A stretch of 64,000 nucleotides of DNA, taken from the NCBI GenBank assembly GCA_963576475.1, contig OY754980.1, positions 398,751 to 462,750 of the forward strand, read 5' to 3'. The notes beneath the pieces were generated by a model, which was not told the DNA's origin, ran no database searches, and saw only the letters and a list, made by a program, of their open reading frames with translations. Positions 33,055 to 43,764 of the stretch are shown here, one piece after another; the first letter of the stretch is position 1, and the number at the start of each line of letters is the position of its first letter. Source of the DNA: Molanna angustata (Eukaryota; Arthropoda; Insecta; Trichoptera; Molannidae). Position numbers and translations under genes: made by a program.

Positions 33055-33300
33055 CTTGATAATTCTTCCATGCCGTTTTATGAAAGTGATGTGCCTTTTT
33101 ACCAATTTTAAAATGAATATATCAAATTTTCGGTTTCTGAAATTGGGTCACTTTTATTTGACAATTAAACAAAGTGAGAAGCATTATTCAGATAACCTTC
33201 ATAATGTAGTGGAGTGTAAGCGAGTGTTAGTTATACATTTTAGCAAAAAAGAATCGAATGAGTACAATAGAAAATTGATAAAGTAGAATAAACAAAAATT
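33055..33300 (+). repeat. rep-H, longest copy
   Basis: AAAGTGATGTGCC, TTGGGTCAC, TTGACAATTAAACAAAGTGA and AAAGTAGAATAAAC recur at 15690-15895 and 26825-26940. Its 76-codon frame is not conserved among copies. Confidence 0.55.
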
Positions 33301-34411
33301 CAGTCCTATGAATTGGAATAAATAGTAAATTTCGTTAAGCAGATCAATGTGGAAGCCAGTGTCTTGAATTATAAGTGAAAATTCTCTTTGAGATACTGAG
33401 GCAAGTTTGTATTAGAAAGGACATTGAATTTTAAATGTAGAACAATTTAAAATAATGTAAAATTACATCGGGTTTAAAATGACGAACCAATATTACCTAA
33501 TATTACCTAATCCTACATAATATATAGTTGTTTATTATTATTTATAAAAAATAGCTATAATTGGAGATTCATAATAATATTAAATATTTCCAATGTCGTA
33601 TTACATTATTTGAGTCAATTTTGTTTTGTTTGACAACACCAGATATACCTAATGCCCAAATAACATGTTAAAAGTAGGCGAGCAAGATATTAGCACTAAG
33701 CGGGAATTTTTTTCATACACTCCATCATGCCGAGCCTCTATCCGGGTACGTAAAGAGAACGGAGTGCCATACCTGCAGTTTTTTGATTTATATGATTATC
33801 ATTTTAGAATTTTAAGACAACCGCCCTGACTTCTTGTACCTGATTGTTCTATGATTTATCCGGCCCTGATGATAGGATAGGTATATTACGCCAATGAAGA
33901 AAATAAGTAATGACAAATGTTGACATAACGGATGCAAACATTTTGAAGGCGTTCAAGTTTTTTGAGATTTAATTTTTAATTAAAATTTTTTGCTTGGTCA
34001 GTAGTTGCGCAAACCAATTCCATTTTCGACGAAATATTTCAAAAGATATTTGCCTATTCCCACCGTTATACCAATTTTCATCAATGTTTTAAAAAATTAT
34101 ATTTTTCCATTTTCAAAATTCAATTCTAAATACTCTTGCCTTTTAATTTTTGAATTTTTTAAATTTTTTTATGACGATGACAAAACAGATTTTAAATTGT
34201 ATGATTTTGACTATGACATTATTTAATTACATGGAAATTTTATGGATTTCACAAGACGGAATTTGTCGTCTGTTTCACAGATTATTTTATAATTTAGGAG
34301 TCAAGGTAGTTGGAACCTTCTACCGCTATTAAAATTCATGTGAAATGTCGTACCAAATCTCAAATATAAGGTAAATGTCACTCCCCTGGCGCTAACTCAT
34401 GTTTTGTGAAT
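33301..34411. other. AT-rich spacer
   Basis: A CCGGCCCTGATGATAGGATA word near 33860 resembles a hAT terminus, but its partner is not found. No gene. Confidence 0.45.
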
Positions 34412-34616
34412 AGTGATGAGCAAAAGTCTTGCAAGTCTTGCAGTCTTGGTCTTGGTCTTGCATTTTTTGCGAGACCAAGACCAAGACCACATACTTCACT
34501 GCAAGACCAAGACCAAGACCAGGGATGCAAGACCAAGACCAAGACCAAGACCATGCTTGCAAGACCAAGAGTCTTGCAAGACCTAAATGCAAGACTCTTG
34601 CGGTCTTGCATTTTTT
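34412..34616 (+). mobile_element. hAT-like terminus with AAGACC repeat body
   Basis: Begins TAGTGATGAGCAA, a hAT-type terminus. The body is almost entirely GTCTTG and CAAGACC hexamer repeats in both orientations, able to fold back. The opposite terminus is missing. The partner element at 39665-39860 has the reverse terminus. Confidence 0.65.
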
Positions 34617-35222
34617 CAATATGTTATTACTCGTAGAAATTAGGTACATTGGAACGACAGTAAATGAGTTATACCTATACGAAGATCGAATTTTGTGACA
34701 TATGAAACTTTTAGCCTATCAACTTTCACTATTTATGACTTTCTTAAAAATGTTTGATGTCTTCACATGATATTTATTTTATAAAAACGGTCAGTATAAA
34801 AATAATTTATAATTTTGTGTCATTGTTAAATGTATTCATATTAGTGAATCTTAGGTAGGTGTACCAAAATTTAATTACTACAAATGTCTAAGAATGAAAT
34901 TAAGAAACCTATCGGTTTAAATAACAAATATTTTTAATAATGAACACGTGCGGCGTGTGTTAACAAACAGGAAGTTACTATCTCAGATTCAAATTGTCTC
35001 ATATTACGTTTACGTTATGCAAAAATAACCTTTATCATTAGATTCTCAAATGCTATATTTATTTAACCGCGGTGTAATTGCAAAGACGCCGCTCTCCTCA
35101 AATAAACAAACATCTACGGAGGCGTTTCAAGTGTACCTACTGTATCTTGTGCATAAAATAAATTCTATTAATTATTTTATTAATTATTCTATTAATTATT
35201 TTATTTATTTATCACACTATTT
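34617..35222. other. AT-rich spacer
   Basis: No supported feature. Confidence 0.5.
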
Positions 35223-36800
35223 AAATAATACATACATACATACATAACATCACGCCATGTCCCTCACGGGGTAGGCAGAGAGAACCGAACGCCACATTTT
35301 TCTATCTTGACACACATTCATCGCCTCATCAACATTCATACATCGTCTTATACATGTTCGTCTGTTGTTCATGCTTCTTACATTTCCATCTTTCAAAATA
35401 TCGTTTACATGGTCGTGCCATCCTTTTCTTGGGCGCCCGCGACCTCTTATTCCGTTCCTGTCAGCTTTGTATATTTTCTTCGTCAGGCGTTCTTCGTTCA
35501 TTCTCCCCAAGTGGCCAAACCATCTCAATGTGTTAACTTTCATTCTGTTAATTACATCTTTCTTTATCTTACATTCTTTCCTTGTATCTTCATTCCGAAC
35601 TCTATCATACATCGTTCTGTTACAAATTCTTCTAAGCGATCTCATTTCAACTGCATTTATTCTGCTTTCGTGCGACTTCTGCCATGTCCAGGTCTCACTT
35701 GCATACGTCAGGGTTGGCACTACGATTGCGTTATGAATGGCAACTTTAGCGTCTCTTGATATGTTGCGATCATTCATAACTGGTCTAAGTGCTCCATTCA
35801 CTCTGTTTCCTGCCATAACTCTTCTTTCAATATCCTTATCAGGCCGTCCATTCCGTTGGAACATACTACCCAGATAGACATACTCATCGACTTGTTCAAG
35901 CCATTCATTCTCTACTTTTATTTGACACACTGTTCTGCTTTCACTCTTTTCAAAGACCATTACCTTTGATTTGCTGGCATTCATTTTAAGTCCGTTTTCT
36001 ATGCATCATTCATATACCATACTTACAGGATACTGTAACTCTTCCATACTTTCTGCTAACAATACTTTGTCGTCTGCATACATCAGATCACGTACTGTTA
36101 CAGTACTCAGTTTCAGACCCTTACTTTCATACTTAAGGGCTCTTATGCAGAAATCAATGTAGAGATTAAAGAGCCAAGGGGACGACACGCACCCCTGTCT
36201 AACGCCATTATTTATAGAGAACCAAGTTGTTGTTGTGTCGTTAACACGAACACATGCTTTGCTGTTCTCATATAATGAAGCGATTGCACGTATCAGCTTA
36301 CTCTTCACTCCGTACATCGATAGTATATTCCATAGTTTTTCTCTTACAACTTTGTCATAGGCCTTTTCAAGGTCTATAAAGGCGCAGAAAAGTTTTTGGT
36401 TTTTACCCAAAACCTTTTCTGTGACAATACGTAAAGAAAATATTTGGTCTATACATCCTCTGCCGCCAACAAAAGCCCCTTGAGCATCCCAAATCTTGCT
36501 CTCTGTAACCTTTCGTACTCTTTGATCCAGGATCCTTGCATACATCTTACCAACTGAGCTTAGCAAACTTATGGCTCTATAGTTTTTGCAGTCGAGCTTC
36601 GATCCTTTACCTTTATACAAAGGTACCACGATTGCATTTCTCCAGTCTGAGGGAGTGTGTCCTTCTTCCCAACATTTGTTGAAAAGAGAGAGACACCACT
36701 CCAACGTCTGTTCGCCGCCATATTTTATAAGTTCAGCTGATACACTGTCATACCCGGCAGCTTTCCCCGCTTTTGCGTGTTTTACTGCTTCAAACATTAT
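35223..36800 (-). mobile_element. LINE-P, 5'-truncated non-LTR retrotransposon
   Basis: Runs on the minus strand from about 36800, inside the coding region, to a TATG-repeat tail (plus-strand CATA at 35223-35245). It is the longest copy of a family with ends or fragments at 1575, 19405, 47700, 48155, 60745, 62695 and 63305. The stop codon lies only a few bases before the tail. The clade is not assigned with certainty; a short-repeat tail and lack of a 3' UTR point to an RTE/Proto2-like group. Confidence 0.85.
35250..36797 (-). pseudogene. LINE-P reverse transcriptase with one internal stop
   Basis: One reading frame with a single TGA at 36006-36008 and no frameshift. The seven codons between that stop and the next ATG (35984) keep the frame. 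Upstream part (263 codons): RT blocks CKNYRAISLLSSVGKMYARI, AFIDLEKAYDKV, NNGVRQGCVSSPWLFNLYID and YADD (36069-36080). Downstream part (244 codons): the EYVYLGSMF block, a LTYASETWTW block, TLRWFGHLGRMNEERLTKKI, and GRGRPRKGWHDHV. It ends in YPVRDMA at the stop. The endonuclease half is absent. The stop probably arose from a TGG tryptophan codon by one transition, so the copy is recent but dead. Confidence 0.88.
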
Positions 36801-36814
36801 TTAAATAATCGTCA

Positions 36815-36880
36815 TTAAAAATAGATAACTGCTGCCCAACTAGGTATACCTGTTCTAGGGCTAGCAGTTTTCCAACTATT
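36815..36880 (-). repeat. rep-G, reverse fragment
   Basis: AACTGCTGCCCAACTAGGTA and TTCTAGGGCTAGCAGTT match 15550-15600 in reverse. Confidence 0.65.
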
Positions 36881-36884
36881 TGTT

Positions 36885-37020
36885 TACCAACTGTCGATTT
36901 ATTCAAGAAAATTTATTTCTATTAACAGACCGACAAGTATCACTCTAAGAAGTGCGAGATTTGTATGCCAGGTCTATATTTTTAAGAGAAATAAATTCTC
37001 TCGAACGAATCGACAGTTGG
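36885..37020. mobile_element. Helitron-related inverted fragment
   Basis: Has CCAACTGTCGATTTATTCAA at one end and GAATCGACAGTTGGA at the other. Each resembles the 5' terminus of the Helitron at 41322, in opposite orientation. Confidence 0.55.
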
Positions 37021-37673
37021 AATATTATATATGTATGTTTGCATGTATATTTTTAAAGTGTTTTAGTTTTTTTTATAAGTATGCATAAATTTTGTATTTT
37101 TGTAAAAGTAAATATGTTATCGATTTCTCTGATCAAACTTTCATTTAATTAATATGTCATTTGGTATAAAAAAAGTTTATTTACCATAAATATCACGTAA
37201 AATTTTGTTATATAAGATAGTCAAGGTGTTTTTAAAAATGTATAATAATACAAAATAATGATAAGATGCACATTCTTTGAATATAAAATTAAAAAAAATA
37301 TTAATTAAATTTACCATACAAGGAAATAAAATAAAATCAATTATTAAAAAAACACACACTTTGAAATACCCCTGCGGTCACGTCAACGAAAGGAATTAGT
37401 ACTTCATATTATTAACTTAAAAATATTACTTATCCTTGTGTCTAATGCCGCCGTTATAGAAACATAACCCTTATGTTTTTATTGTAAGAGTATGTTTTTG
37501 CACGATTGAAACGTAATAAGACATTTTGAATCTGGGACAATTCGTAGTATGACTTCCTGTGTAGGTACTCTGTAGGTTTACATGTTTCTGGGCGAGTTTT
37601 GACAAAATATGATATTATACCTACATACATATCTATCATTCAAGCAAGCAGGTAGGTATGTTCATTATTTTAT
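37021..37673. other. AT-rich spacer
   Basis: No supported feature. Confidence 0.5.
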
Positions 37674-37780
37674 TAGTTGCATGTAACACATGAGATCCAA
37701 CTGTCGATGGCGATAGAATGTATAATTTAGGAATACGTACCAAACTACAAACACATTTATAAATATTTTATGATATTTTA
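37674..37780 (-). mobile_element. Helitron 3' end, reverse orientation
   Basis: The plus strand reads TTAGTTGCATGTAACACATG then AGATCCAACTGTCGATGG. On the minus strand this is the hairpin followed by CTAA at the terminus, fitting the Helitron CTRR rule. Confidence 0.65.
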
Positions 37781-37784
37781 TTTT

Positions 37785-38500
37785 CCAAAACTGTCGATTT
37801 GTTCAAGAGAATTTATTTCTCTTAAAATGTCGACAATTTATCAAGCCAAGATACGCGAGATTTGTGTCCTCCTCATAGGCCTCATATAATTTTTGATCCG
37901 CTAAATGCAAAGAGTCTAACATTTCAGAATGTATATAAATTCATAGGGCTACAATGCTTTTTTATTTCATTTTGATTTTTCGTTTCAGTCAGGGGTAATC
38001 AACTTTTGAATTTTAAATTAATTTTAACAAATAGGTAGGTACCTATCTCAATAACTATAAAAGCTAGAACGTTGTTAATTGGTATAAATATAGACAAATA
38101 CAAAATCTCAAGTTAATTTTTCATGTGAAAAAGTTCCAGAGTTTCTTAAACATTATGTATTTATAAAAAAATATATATATGTGTTTTACACTTAATTTAT
38201 GTGTTTAACAGCCTTTATTTCCAACGTTTTTGAAAATATCAAAAAAAGCCGAAATACCCCAAGTAGATAATTTAATTTTCTGTAAATAATATGAATGTTA
38301 TAATAGCAGTAAATCTCAAACTTTTTTTTACAATTTTTAAAAAAATTGAATTTAGTGACGAAATCGTTTCATACAATTCGCATCTCAATTTTTTTTTTAA
38401 ATTTGTAAAAAAATAGTTTAGTGACGACATCGTTTCATACAAATTGTGTGGCAGTGACCTATCACTTATCAATGACATATTATAATATCATTAATCTAAG
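37785..38500 (+). mobile_element. Helitron copy, plus orientation, 3' end lost
   Basis: From AACTGTCGATTTGTTCAAGA through TCAGTCAGGGGTAATCAACT to GTTTCATACAAATTGTGTGG it follows the element at 41322-42050. An internal duplication of the TTTAGTGACGAMATCGTTTC block lies at 38350-38440. Confidence 0.7.
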
Positions 38501-38904
38501 GTGACTCAGTAGTTTGATAGGCACTTAATCTCCGAATACATACATACCATCAAACAGTTTTCATATACATATATTTATTTATTTGGATTAATATAGGTAC
38601 TTACTTACAGTCAAATAAATTAATTGAAAATGATATAAAAAAAGATGTACCTACCTACAACAATGAGACCAATTACATATGTAGGTACTAATCAGAAAAG
38701 CGTAATATAACAAGTTCAATATTCTGGGTAGGAAGGAAGGACTGACTTCACCATACTATCCTATCTTGACATACATACCTAGGTACATGTTTTGTATGGA
38801 ATACAAAATATCTTAAAATATTATCTAAATAATTTGGATATATGGTTTTATATTTCTGTGCGTATAATTTAACTAAACATAATAATAATAATAAAAATAA
38901 TAAT
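38501..38904. other. AT-rich spacer
   Basis: TACCTACCTAGGTAC-type words only. Confidence 0.5.
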
Positions 38905-39000
38905 AAAAAATACTTCCTTGCACCGTGCGCAAGTGGTGAGTTTATTGCCGTATGGTAATTTCTTCCAACTAACCAGTGTTTCCAGCCCAGAGAAGCAATT
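38905..39000 (-). mobile_element. SINE-D 3' part, reverse
   Basis: CTTGCACCGTGCGCAAGTGG, TTATTGCCGTATGGTAATTT and CCAGCCCAGAGAAGCAAT are the reverse of the SINE-D body. At 39008-39022 a CATCGACAGTTGGATC word is a Helitron relic. Confidence 0.65.
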
Positions 39001-39319
39001 CTATCGCCATCGACAGTTGGATCTGACTAAATCTAGCCGATAAGTCAAAAGCCCTGTAAGAATGTCTGTTAGTTTCCTTGTATTTATGTATTTATTATAA
39101 TTTCAGAGAGAGGACTAAGTTAGGTATATAATTGTCATAATTGACATCAATGTTCATGACTAGAAAAATGTTTGTTAGATATTTTCATAAAAATCATCTT
39201 TGAAAGATTTATTGTATTCAGACAATGATTTTAGTTTTGATTCACTTCAGCTTATACATTGAATTAATTGATCTTAAATTCTTCAACATGTTAGTATTTC
39301 ATATTTATTACTATAATAA

Positions 39320-39415
39320 CAATATATTCTGGTTAGTTGGAAGAAATTGCCATATGGCAATAAACTCGCCACTTGCGCAGGGTGCAAATAAGTGTTTATT
39401 ATTATTATTATTATA
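39320..39415 (+). mobile_element. SINE-D 3' part
   Basis: GGTTAGTTGGAAGAAATTGC, CATATGGCAATAAACTCGCC and ACTTGCGCAGGGTGCAA, followed by a TTA-repeat tail (39397-39413). Confidence 0.7.
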
Positions 39416-39664
39416 ATTAAAAGTTATAAAAATACAGAAATTTTACAATCTCACTAGGCGGAATTCTTGTTCTGAGGTAATATGATCTCAAGACGACATG
39501 TAAACAGTGATATGTTAATGTAAACGATATTTCATAGTTTTGTAATTTTTTTCCAAAAATTATATTTATTTAATACCTACCTAAAATTTTATTACATATT
39601 TACTTCAACGAAAACTTTGGCTTTATTTTTTTATTAAAAAAAACCGAATATGTACTGTACGTAC

Positions 39665-39860
39665 TCGTAAAAGTGCAAGACTTGCAAGACTCTTGCTGCA
39701 AGACCAAGACCAAGACCAAGACTATGTATGCAAGACCAAGACCAAGACCAAGACTATACTTGTAAATGCAAGACCAAGACCAAGACCGCGGGTGCAAGAC
39801 CAAGACCAATACCAAGACCACCCTGGTCTTGGTCTTGGTCTTGCAATTGCTCATCACTAT
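39665..39860 (+). mobile_element. hAT-like terminus with AAGACC repeat body, partner copy
   Basis: A body of CAAGACC hexamers that ends TTGCTCATCACTA, the reverse complement of the terminus at 34412. The other terminus is not seen. The terminal repeats switch to GGTCTTG near 39820, so the end can fold back. Confidence 0.65.
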
Positions 39861-39969
39861 TTGTGAATGTACTAAATTTATAAGTTGGATTAAGTTAGAA
39901 GATAACTTGTATAAATTTAACACAAACAAATTGATGAAACGAACCCAAATCCGTTTCTAAAATGTTCAA

Positions 39970-41321
39970 AAAATATCTGAATATATTCCTTTATTTAATA
40001 ACGACCAAGGTTTGTTGAAATCTAGAGAAAAAACTTTTATTTCAGTGTGTAGATATATTAAAAATAAAATTATCTGAATATATTCCTTTATTTAATAACG
40101 ACCAAGGTTTGTTGAAATCTAGAGAAAAAACTTTTATTTCAGTGTGTAGATATATTATAAATAAAAATATCTGAATATATTCCTTTATTTAATAACGACC
40201 AAGGTTTGTTGAAATCTAGAGAAAAAACTTTTATTTCAGTGTGTAGATATATTATAAATAAAAATATCTGAATATATTCCTTTATTTAATAACGACCAAG
40301 GTTTGTTGAAATCTAGAGAAAAAACTTTTATTTCAGTGTGTAGATATATTATAAATAAAAATATCTGAATATATTCCTTTATTTAATAACGACCAAGGTT
40401 TGTTGAAATCTAGAGAAAAAACTTTTATTTCAGTGTGTAGATATATTATAAATAAAAATATCTGAATATATTCCTTTATTTAATAACGACCAAGGTTTGT
40501 TGAAATCTAGAGAAAAAACTTTTATTTCAGTGTGTAGATATATTATAAATAAAAATATCTGAATATATTCCTTTATTTAATAACGACCAAGGTTTGTTGA
40601 AATCTAGAGAAAAAACTTTTATTTCAGTGTGTAGATATATTATAAATAAAAATATCTGAATATATTCCTTTATTTAATAACGACCAAGGTTTGTTGAAAT
40701 CTAGAGAAAAAACTTTTATTTCAGTGTGTAGATATATTATAAATAAAAATATCTGAATATATTCCTTTATTTAATAACGACCAAGGTTTGTTGAAATCTA
40801 GAGAAAAAACTTTTATTTCAGTGTGTAGATATATTATAAATAAAAATATCTGAATATATTCCTTTATTTAATTACGACCAAGGTTTGTTGAAATCTAGAG
40901 AAAAAACTTTTATTTCAGTGTGTAGATATATTATAAATAAAAATATCTGAATATATTCCTTTATTTAATAACGACCAAGGTTTGTTGAAATCTAGAGAAA
41001 AAACTTTTATTTCAGTGTGTAGATATATTATAAATAAAAATATCTGAATATATTCCTTTATTTAATAACGACCAAGGTTTGTTGAAATCTAGAGAAAAAA
41101 CTTTTATTTCAGTGTGTAGATATATTATAAATAAAAATATCTGAATATATTCCTTTATTTAATAACGACCAAGGTTTGTTGAAATCTAGAGAAAAAACTT
41201 TTATTTCAGTGTGTAGATATATTATAAATAAAAATATCTGAATATATTCCTTTATTTAATAACGACCAAGGTTTGTTGAAATCTAGAGAAAAAACTTTTA
41301 TTTCAGTGTGTAGATATATTA
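39970..41321 (+). repeat. 97-bp satellite array, left block
   Basis: Units marked by TCTGAATATATTCCTTTATT start at 39976, 40073, 40170 and on to 41237 (14 starts). They are nearly identical; the first junction has AAAAATAAAAT for TAAATAAAAA, and one unit has AATTACG for AATAACG. The last unit stops at AGATATATTA (41321), where the Helitron begins. Confidence 0.97.
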
Positions 41322-42325
41322 TCCAACTGTCGATTTGTTCAGGAGAACTTTGTTCTCTTAACATATCGACAATGTATCAAGCCAGAATACGCGAGAATTG
41401 TATGGAGAGGTCTACTTTTTTCACGGCTTTTCCAACTTTGAAGTCAAAAAACACCAACTTAGAGGCTTCGCAGCATATATGTTCCATACACGGATTTACT
41501 CAGAATTCGGAGTAGAACATTTCGTGTGTCTGTGTGTTTGTGTGTGTGTGTGTCCCCCCCCTTATAACTTTTGATCCGCTCAATTTACAGAGCCCAAAAT
41601 TTCAGAATATATAAACAGTTATAGGACTACAAAACTTTTATACTCAGAATTTTGAATTTTTGTTTCAGTCAGGGGTTATCAACTTTTGAATTTTAACTTT
41701 ATTTTTCCATATATCTCAGAAACCATAAAAGCTAGAACGCTGAAAATTGATATAAACACAGAAAAATACAAAATCTCAAATCGATTTTTTTCAAAAAAAT
41801 TCCAGGGTTTCTCAAACGTTTTTTATTAAGAAAAATATTTTTTTTATGATAAATTTATGAGTTTAACTGCCTATATTTCCAAATATTTTAAAAATATCGA
41901 AAAAAGCCGAATTACCCCAACTAGATAATTTAATTTTCTATAAAAAATATAAAAGATGTATTAGCACATCTCAAACTTTTTTTAACAATTTTTATGAAAA
42001 TTGAATTTAGTGACGACATTTCTTCATACAATTTGTATGGCAATCGCCTACACACAATATCTAAGAAAACTTAATTATTTGATACTAATCTCCAAACATA
42101 CATACATACCATCATGCTGTTTTCATATTCTGCGTAGGATCAAAGGACTGACCTCCATACTATCCTATCTTGACATACATACATAGGTACAAGTGTTGCA
42201 TAGAAAATCAAATATCTTAAAATATTAAATAATTTGTGTTTATGGGATTATAGTTTGGTACTTATTCTTCAACTATACATACTATCGCTATCGACAGTTG
42301 GATCTCATGTGTTACATGCAACTAG
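41322..42325 (+). mobile_element. Complete non-autonomous Helitron
   Basis: Starts TCCAACTGTCGATTTG and ends in the hairpin CATGT-GTT-ACATG, then CAA and CTAG (42322-42325). Removing it joins ATATTA to TAAATAAAA, exactly the 97-bp unit, with no target duplication: the A/T insertion rule of Helitrons. Subterminal ATCGACAGTTGGAT near 42290 is the reverse complement of the 5' end. The 1004-bp interior has no Rep or helicase frame. Confidence 0.92.
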
Positions 42326-42525
42326 TAAATAAAAATATCTGAATATATTCCTTTATTTAATAACGACCAAGGTTTGTTGAAATCTAGAGAAAAAACTTTT
42401 ATTTCAGTGTGAAGATATATTATAAATAAAAATATCTGAATATATTCCTTTATTTAATAACGACCAAGGTTTGTTGAAATCTAGAGAAAAAACTTTTATT
42501 TCAGTGTGTAGATATATTATAAATA
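42326..42525 (+). repeat. 97-bp satellite array, right block
   Basis: Resumes at offset 85 of the interrupted unit. Two further starts at 42338 and 42435 bring the total to 16 units. Confidence 0.95.
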
Positions 42526-42692
42526 AAAAAAATACATGGTTTTCGTTCTATTGAATTTAATTTATCATCGACGCGTTTCGTCAGAATAACACTCATACAA
42601 TTGAGTTCCATCAAGAACTGTCGATCGACAAACTATACTTAGTTTTATTTTGTCAATGTAGACGGTATTGATATTGAAGGATATTATGATTT

Positions 42693-43215
42693 CTGTGTAT
42701 TTTGTCTTAAGTTCTGTGTATTTTGCCTTAAGTTTATGTGTATTTTGTCTTAGGTTTAGGTGTATTTTGTCTAAAGTTTATGTGTATTTTGTATTTGGTT
42801 TCTGTGTATTTTATCTTCAGTTTATGTGTATTTTGTTTAAGGTTTCTGTTTATTTTGTATTATGTTTCTGTAAGTTTAGTTTGTCGATCGACAATTCTTA
42901 GCTTTCTGTGTATTTTGTCTTAAGTGTATGTGTATTTTGTCTTGGGTTTCTGAGTTTTTTGTCTTAGATTTCTGTGTATTTTGTCTTAGGATTCTGTTTA
43001 TTTTGTCTTAGGTTTCTGTGTATTTTTTCTTAGGTTTCTGTGTATTTTGTCTTAGGTTTATGTGTATTTTGTCTAAAGTTTATGTGTATTTTGTCTTAGG
43101 TTTATGTGTATTTTGTCTAAAGTTTATGTGTATTTTGTCTTAGGTTTCTGTGTATTTTTTCTTAGGTTTCTGTGTATATTATCTTAATTTTATGTGTATT
43201 TTGTCTTAGGTTTCT
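42693..43215 (+). repeat. 22-bp minisatellite
   Basis: About 24 units of TGTGTATTTTGTCTTAGGTT plus two bases. One break at 42874-42900 holds GTTTGTCGATCGACAATTCT, whose palindromic GTCGATCGAC also occurs just upstream at 42620-42629. Confidence 0.92.
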
Positions 43216-43627
43216 ATATGTTTGGTGACGGAGCTTGGCAGTGTTAAAGTATGTACATTTGTGTATGTACACATAAAAAAGGTACAAAAATAAGGCGAGG
43301 TAAGAAAAGGTAAGATGCATTGCAATGGGAGCACAGAAAGGGCAAGCCAGGAGGACTTTCATATGACCCCCCTCAGGAAAGAAAGATGTGGAGGTAAGGA
43401 AGTTTTACGAGCAAGCCATAAAAGTTTCACTTGTGAGTTACCTATAGACTACATACATACATACATACATACATACATTATATAATACGTATGTTAGTCT
43501 CGTCTTAGAATATTGACCGTTGGTAACCGTTAAATAATGTACAACACACAAGACACACTACCATAATAATACAGCGGTGCTCAAAGGTAGTAGCAGGATT
43601 GAGTAAAGATAACGAAAACAAATTCAT
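43216..43627. other. Spacer with ACAT microsatellite
   Basis: A CATA/ACAT repeat at 43449-43477. No gene was seen. Confidence 0.5.
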
Positions 43628-43760
43628 TCATAACATCACGACATTTTCCCTCGATGTGGGGTAACCATAGACAGGTGTGGGAAGCACGACACATGCGCGT
43701 ATACCCAACACAAGTCTCGTATCACCCAAGAGGATTCTACATTCAAAATAGGCTGTGAAT
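43628..43760 (+). repeat. rep-E copy
   Basis: TTCATAACATCACGACATTT, ATGTGGGGTAACCATAGACA and CAAGTCTCGTATCACC follow the rep-E order. Confidence 0.65.
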
Positions 43761-43764
43761 TTTT

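Noticed and set aside
42668..42901. Cysteine/phenylalanine-rich secreted peptide
   Set aside because: It is the 22-bp minisatellite read in frame.
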